From: Pseudomonadota bacterium
GTDB lineage: Bacteria; Pseudomonadota; Gammaproteobacteria; Xanthomonadales; Ahniellaceae
DNA length: 36,127 nucleotides
Reading direction: 5' to 3'
Assembly (NCBI GenBank): GCA_022843465.1
Contig: JALHNO010000013.1
Coordinates: forward strand, 1-36,127
Shown here: piece after piece, positions 8,709 to 17,384 of the stretch
Layout of the letters: each line of letters begins with the position of its first letter
Position numbering within the stretch: position 1 is the stretch's first letter
Notes under the pieces: generated by a model
Told to the model about the DNA's origin: nothing
Databases searched by the model: none
Seen by the model: only the letters and a program-made list of their open reading frames with translations
Made by a program: the position numbers and the translations under genes

Positions 8709-8787
8709 TGCGCATTCCTCCTGTGTCAGCAGGTAATGCGCAGGAACCTGCTCAGATGCCTCACGACACCGGTCCTGGCGAATGGAG

Positions 8788-11187
8788 TCAGTCGGCCTGT
8801 TCCGATCCGGTCAGGCGGCGGGCACAGCGCCGGCTGAGTTCATGCTCGGCACCAAGGCTGTCGACCAGTTGCTGCAGGCTGTGGTCGAATGCGGATCGTG
8901 CCTGCGCGCCCTCGCCATTGGCAATCTGCACCGCGGCGAGCAGGCAGCGCGTGTTGAGCAGCAGCGGATGATCCTCGGCATACTGCTGGCGACGCGCAGC
9001 GAGGGCGATGCCGATCGGCTCGAGTGCAAGCTGAGGCTGACCGCTGCGCCAGAGCGCCTCGCCCAGGGTGACATGCGCGTAGGCAAGTTGCGGATCGCCG
9101 GCGGGCAGGGCGGCAGCGGCGGCACGCACGACGGGTGCCAGCAATCCGCGCGCTTCGGCTGCCCGCTCAGGCAGCAGGAGCGAGGCCAGAGCGGCCGCGG
9201 TCGCCACTGTTTCGGGATGCGCAGTGCCGAGCATGCTCGATTGCGTGGCGAGTACGGCTCGGTACATGACTTCTGCGTCGGCAGTCTTTCCCTGCATTTC
9301 CCAGGCGTTGGCGAGATTGAACTCGGCGCGGGCGACGCGAGGATGCGCATTGCCATGAGCACGGCGCAGCGCAGCAATCGATTGCGATTGCAGGTCGACC
9401 GCTTCGTCGATGCGGCCCTGGTGGCCACGCAGCACCGCAAGATTGTTCAGGGCCTGACCCAGCTCGGCATCCTGATTACCGTCCAGGGCACGCAGCAACG
9501 CAATGGCCCGCAGATACGCACGCTCCGCTGCCGGCAGTTCATTGCTGGCGCGCGCCAATGCGCCGATGCCACTCTCCAATTGAACGCGTTCCAGATCGGC
9601 GCTGGCTCCGCTCGCATCCGCGATGGCAGTCTGGGCTTGCACAAACGCGCGCTGTGCCTGCGCCGGCTCGCCGCGATCGGCCTGGATCTGTCCGAGCGTA
9701 CGCCACACCGCCGAGCGGGCGATCGGTGCTTCAACGTCACTGCCGATCAAGGCCACCGCGGCTTCGGCTTCGGCCAAGGCTTCATTGAGATGACCGAGTC
9801 CGCGATACGACTGCGCCAGGATGCGATGCAGTTCGCCCGCAACCTGGGGCCGGTCGGCAAGTTGCGGCCCCATGGTGCCGCGCGCCGCATCGAGCAGTTC
9901 GCGGGCGCTGGGCGCGTGTCCCAGAATGCCTGGATCGGCACTGCTGAGCATGTTCGACAACAGTGCGACAACCTGCTGGGCGGTATCGCGTTCAGTCGCT
10001 GAACGCTGCGCCTGTATCCACGCGAACACGGCGCTCCCGCTGATGCTGGCCAGAACCACCGTGCTCAGGACCAGGCCGAGCCAGTGGCGCTGCGTGAACC
10101 GCAGGGCGCGATAGCGCAGGGTTGCGGCCCGCGCCAGTACCGGACGATTGTCGAGCAGGCGCTGCAGATCTTCGCGCATGGCTGCCGCCGAGCCGTAGCG
10201 TTGCCCGGGTGCCTTGGCCATGGCCTTCAACACGATATGGTCGAGATCGCGAGGCAGCCGCAGTCGCGCGCGCCTGGCCAATTCGCTCGGCCGCGGCGGC
10301 TCGGTATCGCAGATGGCGCGTTCCCAGTCGGACGGCGCCAGCCCCTGCAATTGATAGGGTCGCGCACCTGTCAGCAATTCGAAGATCACTACGCCCAGTG
10401 AGTAGATGTCGGTCGCAATACCGACCGGCTGGTCGCGTACCTGCTCCGGGCTGGCGAAATCGGGCGTCATCGGCTGCAGACCGCTGCGCGTCAGCGCCGG
10501 CGCGTCGCTGCCGAGCAGCTTTGAGATACCGAAATCCAGCAGTTTCGCGTGGCCGCCGCGGTCGACCATCAGATTGCCCGGCTTGATATCGCGATGCACG
10601 ACCAGGTGCGCATGGGCGTACTGCAGGGCGTCCAGCACTTCGATGGCCAGCCGCAGGCATTCCCGCCACTGTCCCGGCCGCTTGCGCAGGTATTCGGTGA
10701 TCGGCTCGCCATCCACCCACTCCAGCACGAGATAGGGTTCGCCCTTGCTGCCGAGGCCGGCATCCAGCAGTTGCACGATATGCGGATGCTGCAATCTGGC
10801 GACGATACGGCGTTCCTGTTCAAAGCGTTCGCGCAGCTGGTCGCTGCTGATCATCAGCAGTTTGATCGCGACCCTGCGCTCCGGTCCGGCATCGGTGCGC
10901 TCCGCCAGCCAGACTTCTCCCATGCCGCCCGAGCCGAGTCGCTGCAGCAGGCGATACGGTCCGATCAGCGAATCGCCCAGTTCCCTGGGCTGCCAAAGCG
11001 GCGCGGCGAGAAAGCCGGCGGAGGCGGATTCTGCCTTCAACAGTGCCTGCAACTCGTCATGCAGCGCGGGATCGCTGGCGGCGAGTTCGGACAGCCGCGC
11101 CTGCTGTGCCTCGGCATCCAGTGCCAGCAGGGCATCGAAGGCGCGCAGAACCTGCAAGGGATGATCGTCATGCCTGGTTGCATTCAT
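8788..11187 (-). CDS. Ser/Thr protein kinase with TPR domain
   Basis: A 799-residue Hanks-type kinase. Visible elements: Gly-rich loop GSGGMGEV (~85-92), catalytic lysine in VAIK (109), catalytic loop HRDIKPGN (~198-205), DFG (~218-220), and the activation segment FASPEQV with Thr residues before it. A membrane span lies at ~369-390 (WLGLVLSTVVLASISGSAVFAW), so the kinase is cytoplasmic and the C-terminal TPR half (~400-790) is periplasmic. The TPR part is rich in helix pairs such as LNNLAVLRGHQGRIDEAVDL and EFNLANAWEMQGKTADAEV. The start ATG at 11187 overlaps the sigma factor stop by 4 bp (ATGA); upstream in-frame starts would run deeper into the sigma gene. Kinases paired with this sigma class are thought to control it, here inferred from the overlap. 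Confidence 0.95.
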   Translation of the reverse strand: MNATRHDDHPLQVLRAFDALLALDAEAQQARLSELAASDPALHDELQALLKAESASAGFLAAPLWQPRELGDSLIGPYRLLQRLGSGGMGEVWLAERTDAGPERRVAIKLLMISSDQLRERFEQERRIVARLQHPHIVQLLDAGLGSKGEPYLVLEWVDGEPITEYLRKRPGQWRECLRLAIEVLDALQYAHAHLVVHRDIKPGNLMVDRGGHAKLLDFGISKLLGSDAPALTRSGLQPMTPDFASPEQVRDQPVGIATDIYSLGVVIFELLTGARPYQLQGLAPSDWERAICDTEPPRPSELARRARLRLPRDLDHIVLKAMAKAPGQRYGSAAAMREDLQRLLDNRPVLARAATLRYRALRFTQRHWLGLVLSTVVLASISGSAVFAWIQAQRSATERDTAQQVVALLSNMLSSADPGILGHAPSARELLDAARGTMGPQLADRPQVAGELHRILAQSYRGLGHLNEALAEAEAAVALIGSDVEAPIARSAVWRTLGQIQADRGEPAQAQRAFVQAQTAIADASGASADLERVQLESGIGALARASNELPAAERAYLRAIALLRALDGNQDAELGQALNNLAVLRGHQGRIDEAVDLQSQSIAALRRAHGNAHPRVARAEFNLANAWEMQGKTADAEVMYRAVLATQSSMLGTAHPETVATAAALASLLLPERAAEARGLLAPVVRAAAAALPAGDPQLAYAHVTLGEALWRSGQPQLALEPIGIALAARRQQYAEDHPLLLNTRCLLAAVQIANGEGAQARSAFDHSLQQLVDSLGAEHELSRRCARRLTGSEQAD

Positions 11188-11765
11188 GGTGGCCCCGGAC
11201 TGCCTTCCATCTCGAGCAGGCGCCACAGGAATGCCCGGGCACTGCGCCACTCGCGATGCAGAGTGGCGCGAGACAGGGCCATCAGACGGCCGATTTCGGA
11301 GAACTCCAGGCCGCCGAACACACGCAACTCCACCAGCTGTGCCTTGCGCGCATCCAGTCGCTGCAGTTGTTGCAGGGCCTGGTCCAGCGCCAGAACATCG
11401 AACCCGCCATCCTGAGCTGCCTCCAGTCCAAGCCCGCTCAGGGCAAGACGCTCGCCACCGTCGCGCTTGCCGGCGTCACGCCGGCGCGCGTGGTCGATCA
11501 GCACCTGGCGCATCAGCCGGGCGGCGCCGGCGAGAAAGTGCTGCTGATCGTGCCAGTCTGGCTCCGCGCCCTGTGCCAGCCGCAGCCAGGCTTCGTGGAC
11601 GAGGGCGGTGGCCTGCAAGGTATGTCCGGGTGATTCGTGTCGCAAGGCGCGCTCGGCGCTGCGCCGCAGTTCCGCATAGAATCTGGGCAACAACTGGTCG
11701 AAGGCCGCGCGATCGCCGCGATGCCAGCGTTGCAGCAAACCGGTGATCTCGGTGTCTATCGGCAC
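11184..11765 (-). CDS. ECF sigma factor (sigma-70_X6 type)
   Basis: A 193-residue RNA polymerase sigma factor of the ECF group. Region 2 is visible as FDQLLPRFYAELRRSAERAL and ATALVHEAWLRLAQ. Region 4 is LVELRVFGGLEFSEIGRLMALS with the helix-turn-helix followed by RATLHREWRSARAFLW. The sequence ALVHEAWLRL and the IDHARRRDAGKR segment match the sigma-70_X6 (TIGR02999) class, which is commonly encoded next to Ser/Thr kinases and lacks a classical anti-sigma factor. The start is GTG at 11765. Translation of the downstream kinase is probably coupled through the ATGA overlap. Targets are unknown; the FG-GAP gene downstream is a possible member of the same unit. Confidence 0.93.
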   Translation of the reverse strand: MPIDTEITGLLQRWHRGDRAAFDQLLPRFYAELRRSAERALRHESPGHTLQATALVHEAWLRLAQGAEPDWHDQQHFLAGAARLMRQVLIDHARRRDAGKRDGGERLALSGLGLEAAQDGGFDVLALDQALQQLQRLDARKAQLVELRVFGGLEFSEIGRLMALSRATLHREWRSARAFLWRLLEMEGSPGPP

Positions 11766-11941
11766 CGGCCTAGTCTATGCCCTGGTCGCGCAGATGCGCC
11801 ATCGGAAATCCTGCGCGCCGGCCCGGGGCAGGCGCTGACCGATCATCCGCTGCACAGGCAATCCGTCGCTGACAGGGCTGGACCGCCGTGCGCATCGGCA
11901 GCAGGCTTTCCGGTCCCTCTGGACCAGCCCGCAACTGCGAT

Positions 11942-11962
11942 CGCCCCCTGTGTCAGGGGGCG
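11942..11962. other. Hairpin without U-tract
   Basis: CGCCCCCTG-tgt-CAGGGGGCG forms a perfect 9-bp stem with a 3-nt loop in the 278-bp gap between the sigma factor start and the S9 peptidase end. It is followed by A residues on the plus strand, so it has no U-tract for an intrinsic terminator in either direction. It might still block or stabilise transcripts. Confidence 0.5.
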
Positions 11963-12043
11963 AAAAATCACAGGATTGTCGCTGGTCCGGGAATCACCCT
12001 TCCCGGTGGCGGAGCTGCTCCGACCGCCAGCGCGCAGGACCCA

Positions 12044-14008
12044 TCACTTGGCCGCTGTGCTGCGCTTGGCGCCGATATTGCGCTCGAAGAATTTCAGCAT
12101 ATCGGTGTACAGCGCTTCGCGGTTCTCGATCTTGTAGAAGCCGTGGCCTTCGGGCTTGAGCATCCACTCGTAGTCCTTGCCGATGGCGTCGAGCGCCTTG
12201 CGCAGTCGCTTGAAATGGCCGACCGGCACGCGCACGTCGTTGGAGCCGTGCACGAGGAACAGTTCCGCCTTGATCTTCTCGACATTGTGCACGGGCGATA
12301 CCGCGCGCAGTGCATCTTCGTCGTCGCCGACGTACGCCGACATCCACTGGTTCATGAACTTCTTCTGTTCCGAGCCGCCGCGGTCGCCGTCCGAACCATC
12401 GCCGGCACGGAACCAGGGCATGTCATAGACACCGACATAGCCGACTCCGCACTTGTAGAGATCGGGCTCCTTCACCACGCCGGCGAGGGTGGCGTAGCCG
12501 CCATAACTGCCACCATAGATGCAGACTCGATCAGCATCGGCAATGCCCTGTTCGATCGCCCAGCGGGTGGCATCGGTCACATCGTCCTGCATTTCCAGGC
12601 CCCATTTGCGCCGACCCGAATCCATGAAGTCCTTGCCGCGATTGCCCGAGCCGCGATAGTTGACCTGCAGCGTCGCATAGCCGCGATTGGCAAAGAACTG
12701 AGCCTCGGCGTCGTAGCCCCAGGGATCAAACACGCCGAAGGGACCGCCATGCACATTGACGATCAGCGGCAGCTTGGTCTTCTGGTCATTCGGTCGGCTC
12801 AACATTGCATGCAGTTTTACGCCATCGCGCGCGGTGATCGTGACCGGCTCCATTTCAACGAGGGACTCGGGCTTGAGCTTGGGCAGGGCAGCGGCCAGGA
12901 ACTTGGCCTTCATCGTCGCGACGTCGAACAGGAAGAACTCGCCGGGATTGCGGTCCGAACGCACGAAGACGATTGCCTTGCTGCCGTCATCGGTATAGGA
13001 GGTGACGGTCACGTCCTGACCCTTGAACGCCACTTCCAGCGACTGCAGAAAGCGGGACGACTCGTCCTTCTCGGTGAAGTAGAGGCGCTCGCCCTTGCCC
13101 TTGTTCAGGAAAATGCCGAGCACATCGCCATCGGGACCATAGATGCCGCCGCCGATATCCACTTCGTCATCACGGTGGATCAGGCCCAGCTTGCCGTTGT
13201 TGAAGTCGTAGGCAAAAACACCCAGGCGGGCGTTGCTGGCCATGTCGAAATCGGAGCTGAAATAAGCGATGTTGTTGTCGGCAGAAAAGCCGAGGTTCTC
13301 GAACTGCGGCTGCTTGCGTTCCGACTTGATCGATACCTGGCGCCATTCGTCACCATGACGTGCATGAATCACGGTCTGATGGCTGTCGATGTCCTCGCCT
13401 TCGACGAACTCAACCGCCAGCCGCACCGTGCCAGCGTTGTCGGCGATCAGCGAAACCGGATTGAACAACTTGGGCTGCGCGCTCCCCAGAAACTTGAGGG
13501 TGCCGTCATTGATATTGAGTTTGTGCACCTTCTCCGAACCCTCGTCGGCGAAGTGCCGCTTCGCGATCAGGATGTTGTCGTCATCCTTGGGCAGGCGATG
13601 CAGCAGCCGATAGCCCGAGGTCTGGATCTCGAAGATCTGGCGACGATTGCTGCCATCGATATTGGCGGCATACAGGTGCGCCGGGCGTCCGAGGTTGTCC
13701 AGGTTTCCGGTCACCTTGCCGATCGACATGACGACGCGGTTGTTGTTGCCCCAGAAGAAGTTGAGGACATGCATCTCGTCGCCAAAGCCGAAGCTCGACA
13801 GGATCTTCTTCTCGGTCAGGCTCATCACGGCGAGCTTGACCTCGGTGCCTTCCTCGTAGGTAAAGCCGACGTGCTTGCCATCGGGCGAGACCTGCATATT
13901 GATGAACTCGCGATGCGAGAAGAAGTCGCGCAAGGGTATCTGGTTGGCGGCCGTGGCCAGATTTGCAAAGCACAGCATGAGCAGGATCAGACAAGAACGG
14001 AAATTCAT
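12044..14008 (-). CDS. S9 family peptidase (prolyl oligopeptidase type)
   Basis: Exported 654-residue serine peptidase. The signal peptide is MNFRSCLILLMLCFANLATA, cut before ANQIP. Residues ~30-370 are a beta-propeller-like region (repeated short strands, for example SPDGKHVGFTYEEG). The C-terminal alpha/beta hydrolase domain starts near 390 (VTITARDGVKLHAML). It includes the oxyanion motif NVHGGPFG (~418-425), nucleophile GGSYGGYA (Ser501), acid in HGSNDVRVP (Asp591) and base in PEGHGFYK (His622). All three catalytic residues are present, so it should be active, most likely as a dipeptidyl- or acylaminoacyl-peptidase in the periplasm. It appears monocistronic, with 278 bp downstream and 405 bp upstream that hold no gene. 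Confidence 0.95.
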   Translation of the reverse strand: MNFRSCLILLMLCFANLATAANQIPLRDFFSHREFINMQVSPDGKHVGFTYEEGTEVKLAVMSLTEKKILSSFGFGDEMHVLNFFWGNNNRVVMSIGKVTGNLDNLGRPAHLYAANIDGSNRRQIFEIQTSGYRLLHRLPKDDDNILIAKRHFADEGSEKVHKLNINDGTLKFLGSAQPKLFNPVSLIADNAGTVRLAVEFVEGEDIDSHQTVIHARHGDEWRQVSIKSERKQPQFENLGFSADNNIAYFSSDFDMASNARLGVFAYDFNNGKLGLIHRDDEVDIGGGIYGPDGDVLGIFLNKGKGERLYFTEKDESSRFLQSLEVAFKGQDVTVTSYTDDGSKAIVFVRSDRNPGEFFLFDVATMKAKFLAAALPKLKPESLVEMEPVTITARDGVKLHAMLSRPNDQKTKLPLIVNVHGGPFGVFDPWGYDAEAQFFANRGYATLQVNYRGSGNRGKDFMDSGRRKWGLEMQDDVTDATRWAIEQGIADADRVCIYGGSYGGYATLAGVVKEPDLYKCGVGYVGVYDMPWFRAGDGSDGDRGGSEQKKFMNQWMSAYVGDDEDALRAVSPVHNVEKIKAELFLVHGSNDVRVPVGHFKRLRKALDAIGKDYEWMLKPEGHGFYKIENREALYTDMLKFFERNIGAKRSTAAK

Positions 14009-14413
14009 GGGGGACTCCGGGAGGACAGTGGCTTGAACGCAGTCTGGATCGGGCGATCGGGCGTTCTGCTGGAAGCGTGAGGAATTGTGACGGCAAATCC
14101 CGGCTCAGCCAAGCCTTTGGCAATCTCGCGATCGCTCCGCAGGTTCGTCAAGTGCCAGGCGTACCGTATGCCCGCGATGCCACGTGGCGCCTGCTACGCC
14201 ATCCCGCGATCGGCGCGGTCCCGGTTCGGTGCCGTTGACCCGCGCTCGCTGCATTGACGCGCAGATGCTCCGGGCAAGGCGCTCATTGCAGCGGGTCCAC
14301 TACCCGGGCAGTTGCGGTTCAGCATGCGGCCTTGGATTGCTGGGCGGTGCACGAACTGCGGACTTCGCCTCCGGGGTCAGCGGGCTGTCGCAGCTCCAGC
14401 CGGCTGCGGAGAA
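14009..14413. other. Intergenic region, nothing recognised
   Basis: A 405-bp stretch between the WYL regulator end and the S9 peptidase start, both on the minus strand. I find no coding frame with family resemblance, no tRNA and no clear repeat. The promoter of the peptidase is presumably in its left part, but no confident -35/-10 pair was seen. Confidence 0.5.
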
Positions 14414-15106
14414 TCACTGGATGCGCTCGTTGCAGGACATCGCGCGCAGATAATCCGCCAGGCGCCGCCCGGGTTGATCCGGAAAGGCCTGCGCTTCGAC
14501 CTGGCTGTTGGTCACTCGGTCCAGGCGGAAATTGCGGAAGTCCTGCCTGAGTTCGCACCAGGCCCCGAGCGTCCAGTTGTGACCCCAGAAAAACAATCCG
14601 AGGGCACGCACGCGACGGTGCGAGTCGCGATGGTCGGCATCGCGGTAGTCGAGCTGTACATAACGGTGCTCGTCGATGGCCAGCCGCAGCACATCCATCT
14701 GGGCGCCGCTCGCGGGGTTGATGAAGAAGTCCGGCGAAAACAGGCGCGATGATTCGATGCGGGTGCGCCTGTCCTTTGGCAGCACGCTGCTGATCTTGGC
14801 CAGCGCGGCTCGCGCACCCTGGGCCAGTCCGGGGCCGCCCCAGGACTCGACCATGCGGGCACCGATCACCAGGGCTTCGACTTCATTGCGGTTGAACATC
14901 AGCGGCGGCAGATTGAAATCCGGATGCAGGCGGTAGCCAACGCCCGCTTCGCCATCGATTGGAATGCCCGATGCGAGCAGGTCGGCGACGTCGCGATAGA
15001 TTGTCCGCTCCGACACCTCCAGCCATTCGGCAAGCTGCGCCGCCGTAGTCAGGCGACGACCCCGCAGGTAGTGGACGATTTCGAACAGGCGATCGGCACG
15101 GCGCAT
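14414..15106 (-). CDS. YafY-type HTH-WYL transcriptional regulator
   Basis: A 230-residue regulator. Residues 1-60 form an HTH_11/DeoR-like winged helix: MRRADRLFEIVHYLRGRRLTTAAQLAEWLEVSERTIYRDVADL, with recognition helix SERTIYRD, then GIPIDGEAGVGYRL. The C-terminal part carries a WYL domain (~135-215): LRLAIDEHRYVQLDYRDADH, then RRVRALGLFFWGHNWTLGAWCELRQDFRNFRLDRV. The central strand reads NWTLGAWCE in place of the usual W-Y-L, a common variant in the YafY group. Members regulate small metabolic genes, often VOC or DinB-like genes nearby. Here the GST-fold gene lies 151 bp upstream on the same strand and a VOC gene further upstream, which suggests a shared unit. Confidence 0.9.
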   Translation of the reverse strand: MRRADRLFEIVHYLRGRRLTTAAQLAEWLEVSERTIYRDVADLLASGIPIDGEAGVGYRLHPDFNLPPLMFNRNEVEALVIGARMVESWGGPGLAQGARAALAKISSVLPKDRRTRIESSRLFSPDFFINPASGAQMDVLRLAIDEHRYVQLDYRDADHRDSHRRVRALGLFFWGHNWTLGAWCELRQDFRNFRLDRVTNSQVEAQAFPDQPGRRLADYLRAMSCNERIQ

Positions 15107-15257
15107 GGGCGGACTTCGGGTTGCGGAATTCGGCGATCAATGTAGCAAGGGTCGAAGTCTGCGACCGCCAGTAAGTACAGCGCGATTGACCTCGTCGTGG
15201 CGCCGCAGCGTGACCGCCGTTCCCGGTGCCGGGCAGGGCGGTCGCGGCGGTGCCTGA

Positions 15258-15959
15258 TCACGGCGCCGGATAGAACTCCGCAAGCAACCGGTCGCGATAG
15301 CGCACCAGGTTCTCGTGGGCCTCGGCATGATGGCGCATGGGCGTGTCGAAGAACGGGGTCAGCACCGCGGCGATGAAGGCCAGCACGGTGGCGTCTGCGC
15401 CGCAGCGCTGCGCGCCCATCAGATAGGGCTTGTCGCCCAGTACGGACGCCAGGGCATCGATCGCGCGATTGCCGAGTACGACGATTTCGTCCCGGCTGTG
15501 CCGCCCCATGCCATGCCCGTGCAGATTGCGGGCGACCTCGCGCCGGACCATCCAGACCACGAAGGGCCGCAGCGGGGCCGGGACGCCGTCAAAGAACTTC
15601 CTCGGTCCCTTGTCGAAGTTGCGGTCGTCAACCCAGCGCGCATGCACGATGGCCCAGTAGAGGTTGTCTTCCAGCATCTTTTCGACCGACCAGGCGACGC
15701 CCTTGTCGGCCGCAGAAAGATGCGCGTCGAAGTCGATGCCGTGCTCGCGCTCCAGGTAGAGGCGCAGGAACGTCGAGTCGCCAAGCTTCCTGCCATTGAC
15801 CTCGATGTAGGGCAGCTTGCCCTTGGGGGATGGTGGCAGGCTGCCGATGACGGATTGGAACGGCAGCCCCGACATCCTGAGCAGCACATCGGCCTTGGTG
15901 ACGAAGGGGCTTGGATCGGGCAGGCCGAACATCGGGCCGAAGGTATGCAGGGTGATCAT
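15258..15959 (-). CDS. GST-fold protein (glutathione S-transferase family)
   Basis: A 233-residue protein of the thioredoxin-like/GST fold. The N-terminal domain is ITLHTFGPMFGLPDPSPFVTKADVLLRMSGLPFQ, then GKLPYIEVNGRKLGDSTFLRLYLE, where KLPYIE supplies the cis-Pro and GDST resembles the gamma-glutamyl-binding site. The C-terminal helical domain contains LGDKPYLMGAQRCGADATVLAFIAAVL, equivalent to the GST N-capping box and hydrophobic staple. The long loop after strand 1 and the DPSPF motif resemble the failed-axon-connections/metaxin-like branch, not classical detoxifying GSTs. Catalytic activity is uncertain: no Ser/Tyr/Cys typical of the main classes is obvious at the strand 1 end. It lies between the VOC gene and the WYL regulator on the same strand. 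Confidence 0.85.
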   Translation of the reverse strand: MITLHTFGPMFGLPDPSPFVTKADVLLRMSGLPFQSVIGSLPPSPKGKLPYIEVNGRKLGDSTFLRLYLEREHGIDFDAHLSAADKGVAWSVEKMLEDNLYWAIVHARWVDDRNFDKGPRKFFDGVPAPLRPFVVWMVRREVARNLHGHGMGRHSRDEIVVLGNRAIDALASVLGDKPYLMGAQRCGADATVLAFIAAVLTPFFDTPMRHHAEAHENLVRYRDRLLAEFYPAP

Positions 15960-16064
15960 CTGGGAGTTCTCGATGGAAAGAAAAAGTTGCCGGGTCTGGA
16001 TGCCGCTGCGGCGTCGAAAGCGATTGCCGCCCTGCGTTCCGACGCCCTTGCGGTGCGCTGGCGA

Positions 16065-16436
16065 TCAGGCCGCGTGCAATCCGATACGGTTGCCTTCGCT
16101 GTCGATGATATGGGCGTAGTGGCCCATGCTTCCGGGCAAGGCAGTCTTTTCGTGCACGACCCTGGCGCCCGCCTGCTGGGCCCGCGACAGTGCCGCGTCG
16201 ATATCGCCCTTGACGATCAGGTACACCAGATTGCCCTGTTCGCCCGGCTTCAGATAATCGGCGACCAGCACGCAACCGCCGACACCGGCACCGCGATCGA
16301 ACGGAAATACGGCCATCTCATGCGCGCCCATCTGCTCGATACTGAGCTCGTCGCCGATCACCTTGCCGTAGAAGTCAGCGGCGCGTTTGAGGTTGCTGGC
16401 CGGGATTTCGAACCAGGAAGTCGCGTTGTGTTTCAT
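16065..16436 (-). CDS. VOC family (glyoxalase-like) protein
   Basis: A 123-residue single VOC domain. The first beta-alpha-beta-beta-beta module is NATSWFEIPASNLKRAADFYGKVIGDELS; the second is LVYLIVKGDIDAALSRAQQAGARVVHEKTALPG, ending GHYAHIIDSEGNRIGLHAA. The DSEGNRIGLH ending is diagnostic of the superfamily. The start at 16436 (MKHNATSW) has an AGAGGA ribosome binding site and the N-terminus expected for the family; the frame is open for 13 more codons upstream. VOC proteins include glyoxalases, dioxygenases and resistance proteins, and the substrate cannot be read here. It is upstream of the GST-fold gene (105 bp gap), so both may belong to one unit with the WYL regulator. Confidence 0.92.
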   Translation of the reverse strand: MKHNATSWFEIPASNLKRAADFYGKVIGDELSIEQMGAHEMAVFPFDRGAGVGGCVLVADYLKPGEQGNLVYLIVKGDIDAALSRAQQAGARVVHEKTALPGSMGHYAHIIDSEGNRIGLHAA

Positions 16437-16615
16437 TGTCCATCCTCTGAATGACGCCTCATGGCGCACCGGCATCTTCGGCCAGGGCTACTGACAGCGT
16501 GGTGTCAGCAGTGCCCCGTCGGCGACAGCAAGCCAGTGCCGTATCCAGCAGCCGGGCTTTTGATTACCCTCTGCGCCCCGTCCGTCGCGCGACACGCGAA
16601 TCATCGAGTCAGTAG

Positions 16616-17260
16616 ATGCTTACCTTCGTACTTGTCATGTTTCTGTGGATCTTTTCGGTGTGTCTGCATGAATTTGCGCATGCCTGGGTGGCTTATGACG
16701 GTGGCGATACCAGTGTCAAGGCGAAAGGTTACCTGAGCATGAATCCGCTCAAGTTCCTCGATCCGGTCAACTCGGTGATCCTGCCGGTGCTTATTCTGAT
16801 GCTCGGTGGCATCGGTCTGCCGGGCGCGGCCGTCTACATCGATCACAGCAAGCTGAAGTCGGCGGGTCGCGAAAGCGCCGTGTCACTCGCCGGTCCCGCC
16901 GCCAATCTGTTCCTGCTGGTGGTGCTTTCTGCCCTGCTCAATCTGACGCCGATCGGGGCCAGTGAGTTCGGTCCGCCGCTGGCGTTTCTGGCCCTTTTGC
17001 AGGCGAGCGCCGTGGTGCTGAATCTTTTGCCTATCCCTGGATTCGACGGATATGGCGCGCTGTCGCCGCATCTTTCGGCAGAGACTCGAGCGCGCTGGGA
17101 TCATCTGGGGCGTTACGCCATATGGGTATTGCTGCTGCTGATGTTCACCGTGCCGCAGTTCCGCGACACTTTCTGGGGTGCGGTCAGACTGCTGGCGGAA
17201 TCCGCTGGCATCTCGTCGCAGCAGGCCTGGCGCGGCTATGAGGATTTCCGGTTCTGGTGA
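16616..17260 (+). CDS. M50 (site-2 protease-like) membrane peptidase
   Basis: Intramembrane zinc metalloprotease of 214 residues. The first transmembrane helix carries the metal site HEFAH (His18, Glu19, His22), and a later segment carries the third ligand in NLLPIPGFDGYG (Asp144), matching the N/D-P-x-x-x-D-G motif of compact M50 proteins. Other hydrophobic spans are near 51-75 (VNSVILPVLILMLGGIGLPG), 96-113, 122-140 and 165-182. No PDZ domain is present, placing it among the small rhomboid-like-sized M50B peptidases and not RseP. The substrate is unknown. It is divergent from the VOC gene, with about 180 bp between the two starts that must hold both promoters. Confidence 0.9.
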   Translation: MLTFVLVMFLWIFSVCLHEFAHAWVAYDGGDTSVKAKGYLSMNPLKFLDPVNSVILPVLILMLGGIGLPGAAVYIDHSKLKSAGRESAVSLAGPAANLFLLVVLSALLNLTPIGASEFGPPLAFLALLQASAVVLNLLPIPGFDGYGALSPHLSAETRARWDHLGRYAIWVLLLLMFTVPQFRDTFWGAVRLLAESAGISSQQAWRGYEDFRFW

Positions 17261-17384
17261 GCCTGTCGGGCCTGGGTGCCGCTGTGCCGCCGCGACCGTC
17301 CAGGTCCGAGTCCGCAGCCCAGCCTTGGCATTGGGCAAGGCATCTGCCGTGTGCGCCACAGAGCATCCCCGCGGTCGGTCGCGT

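Noticed and set aside
8782-10002. Plus-strand open frame (406 codons)
   Set aside because: Antisense to the TPR half of the Ser/Thr kinase; no motif of its own.
11888-14080. Large plus-strand open frame (730 codons)
   Set aside because: It is exactly antisense to the S9 peptidase, which has a signal peptide, catalytic triad and family length. The antisense translation has no recognisable motif; GC-rich codon bias explains the open frame.
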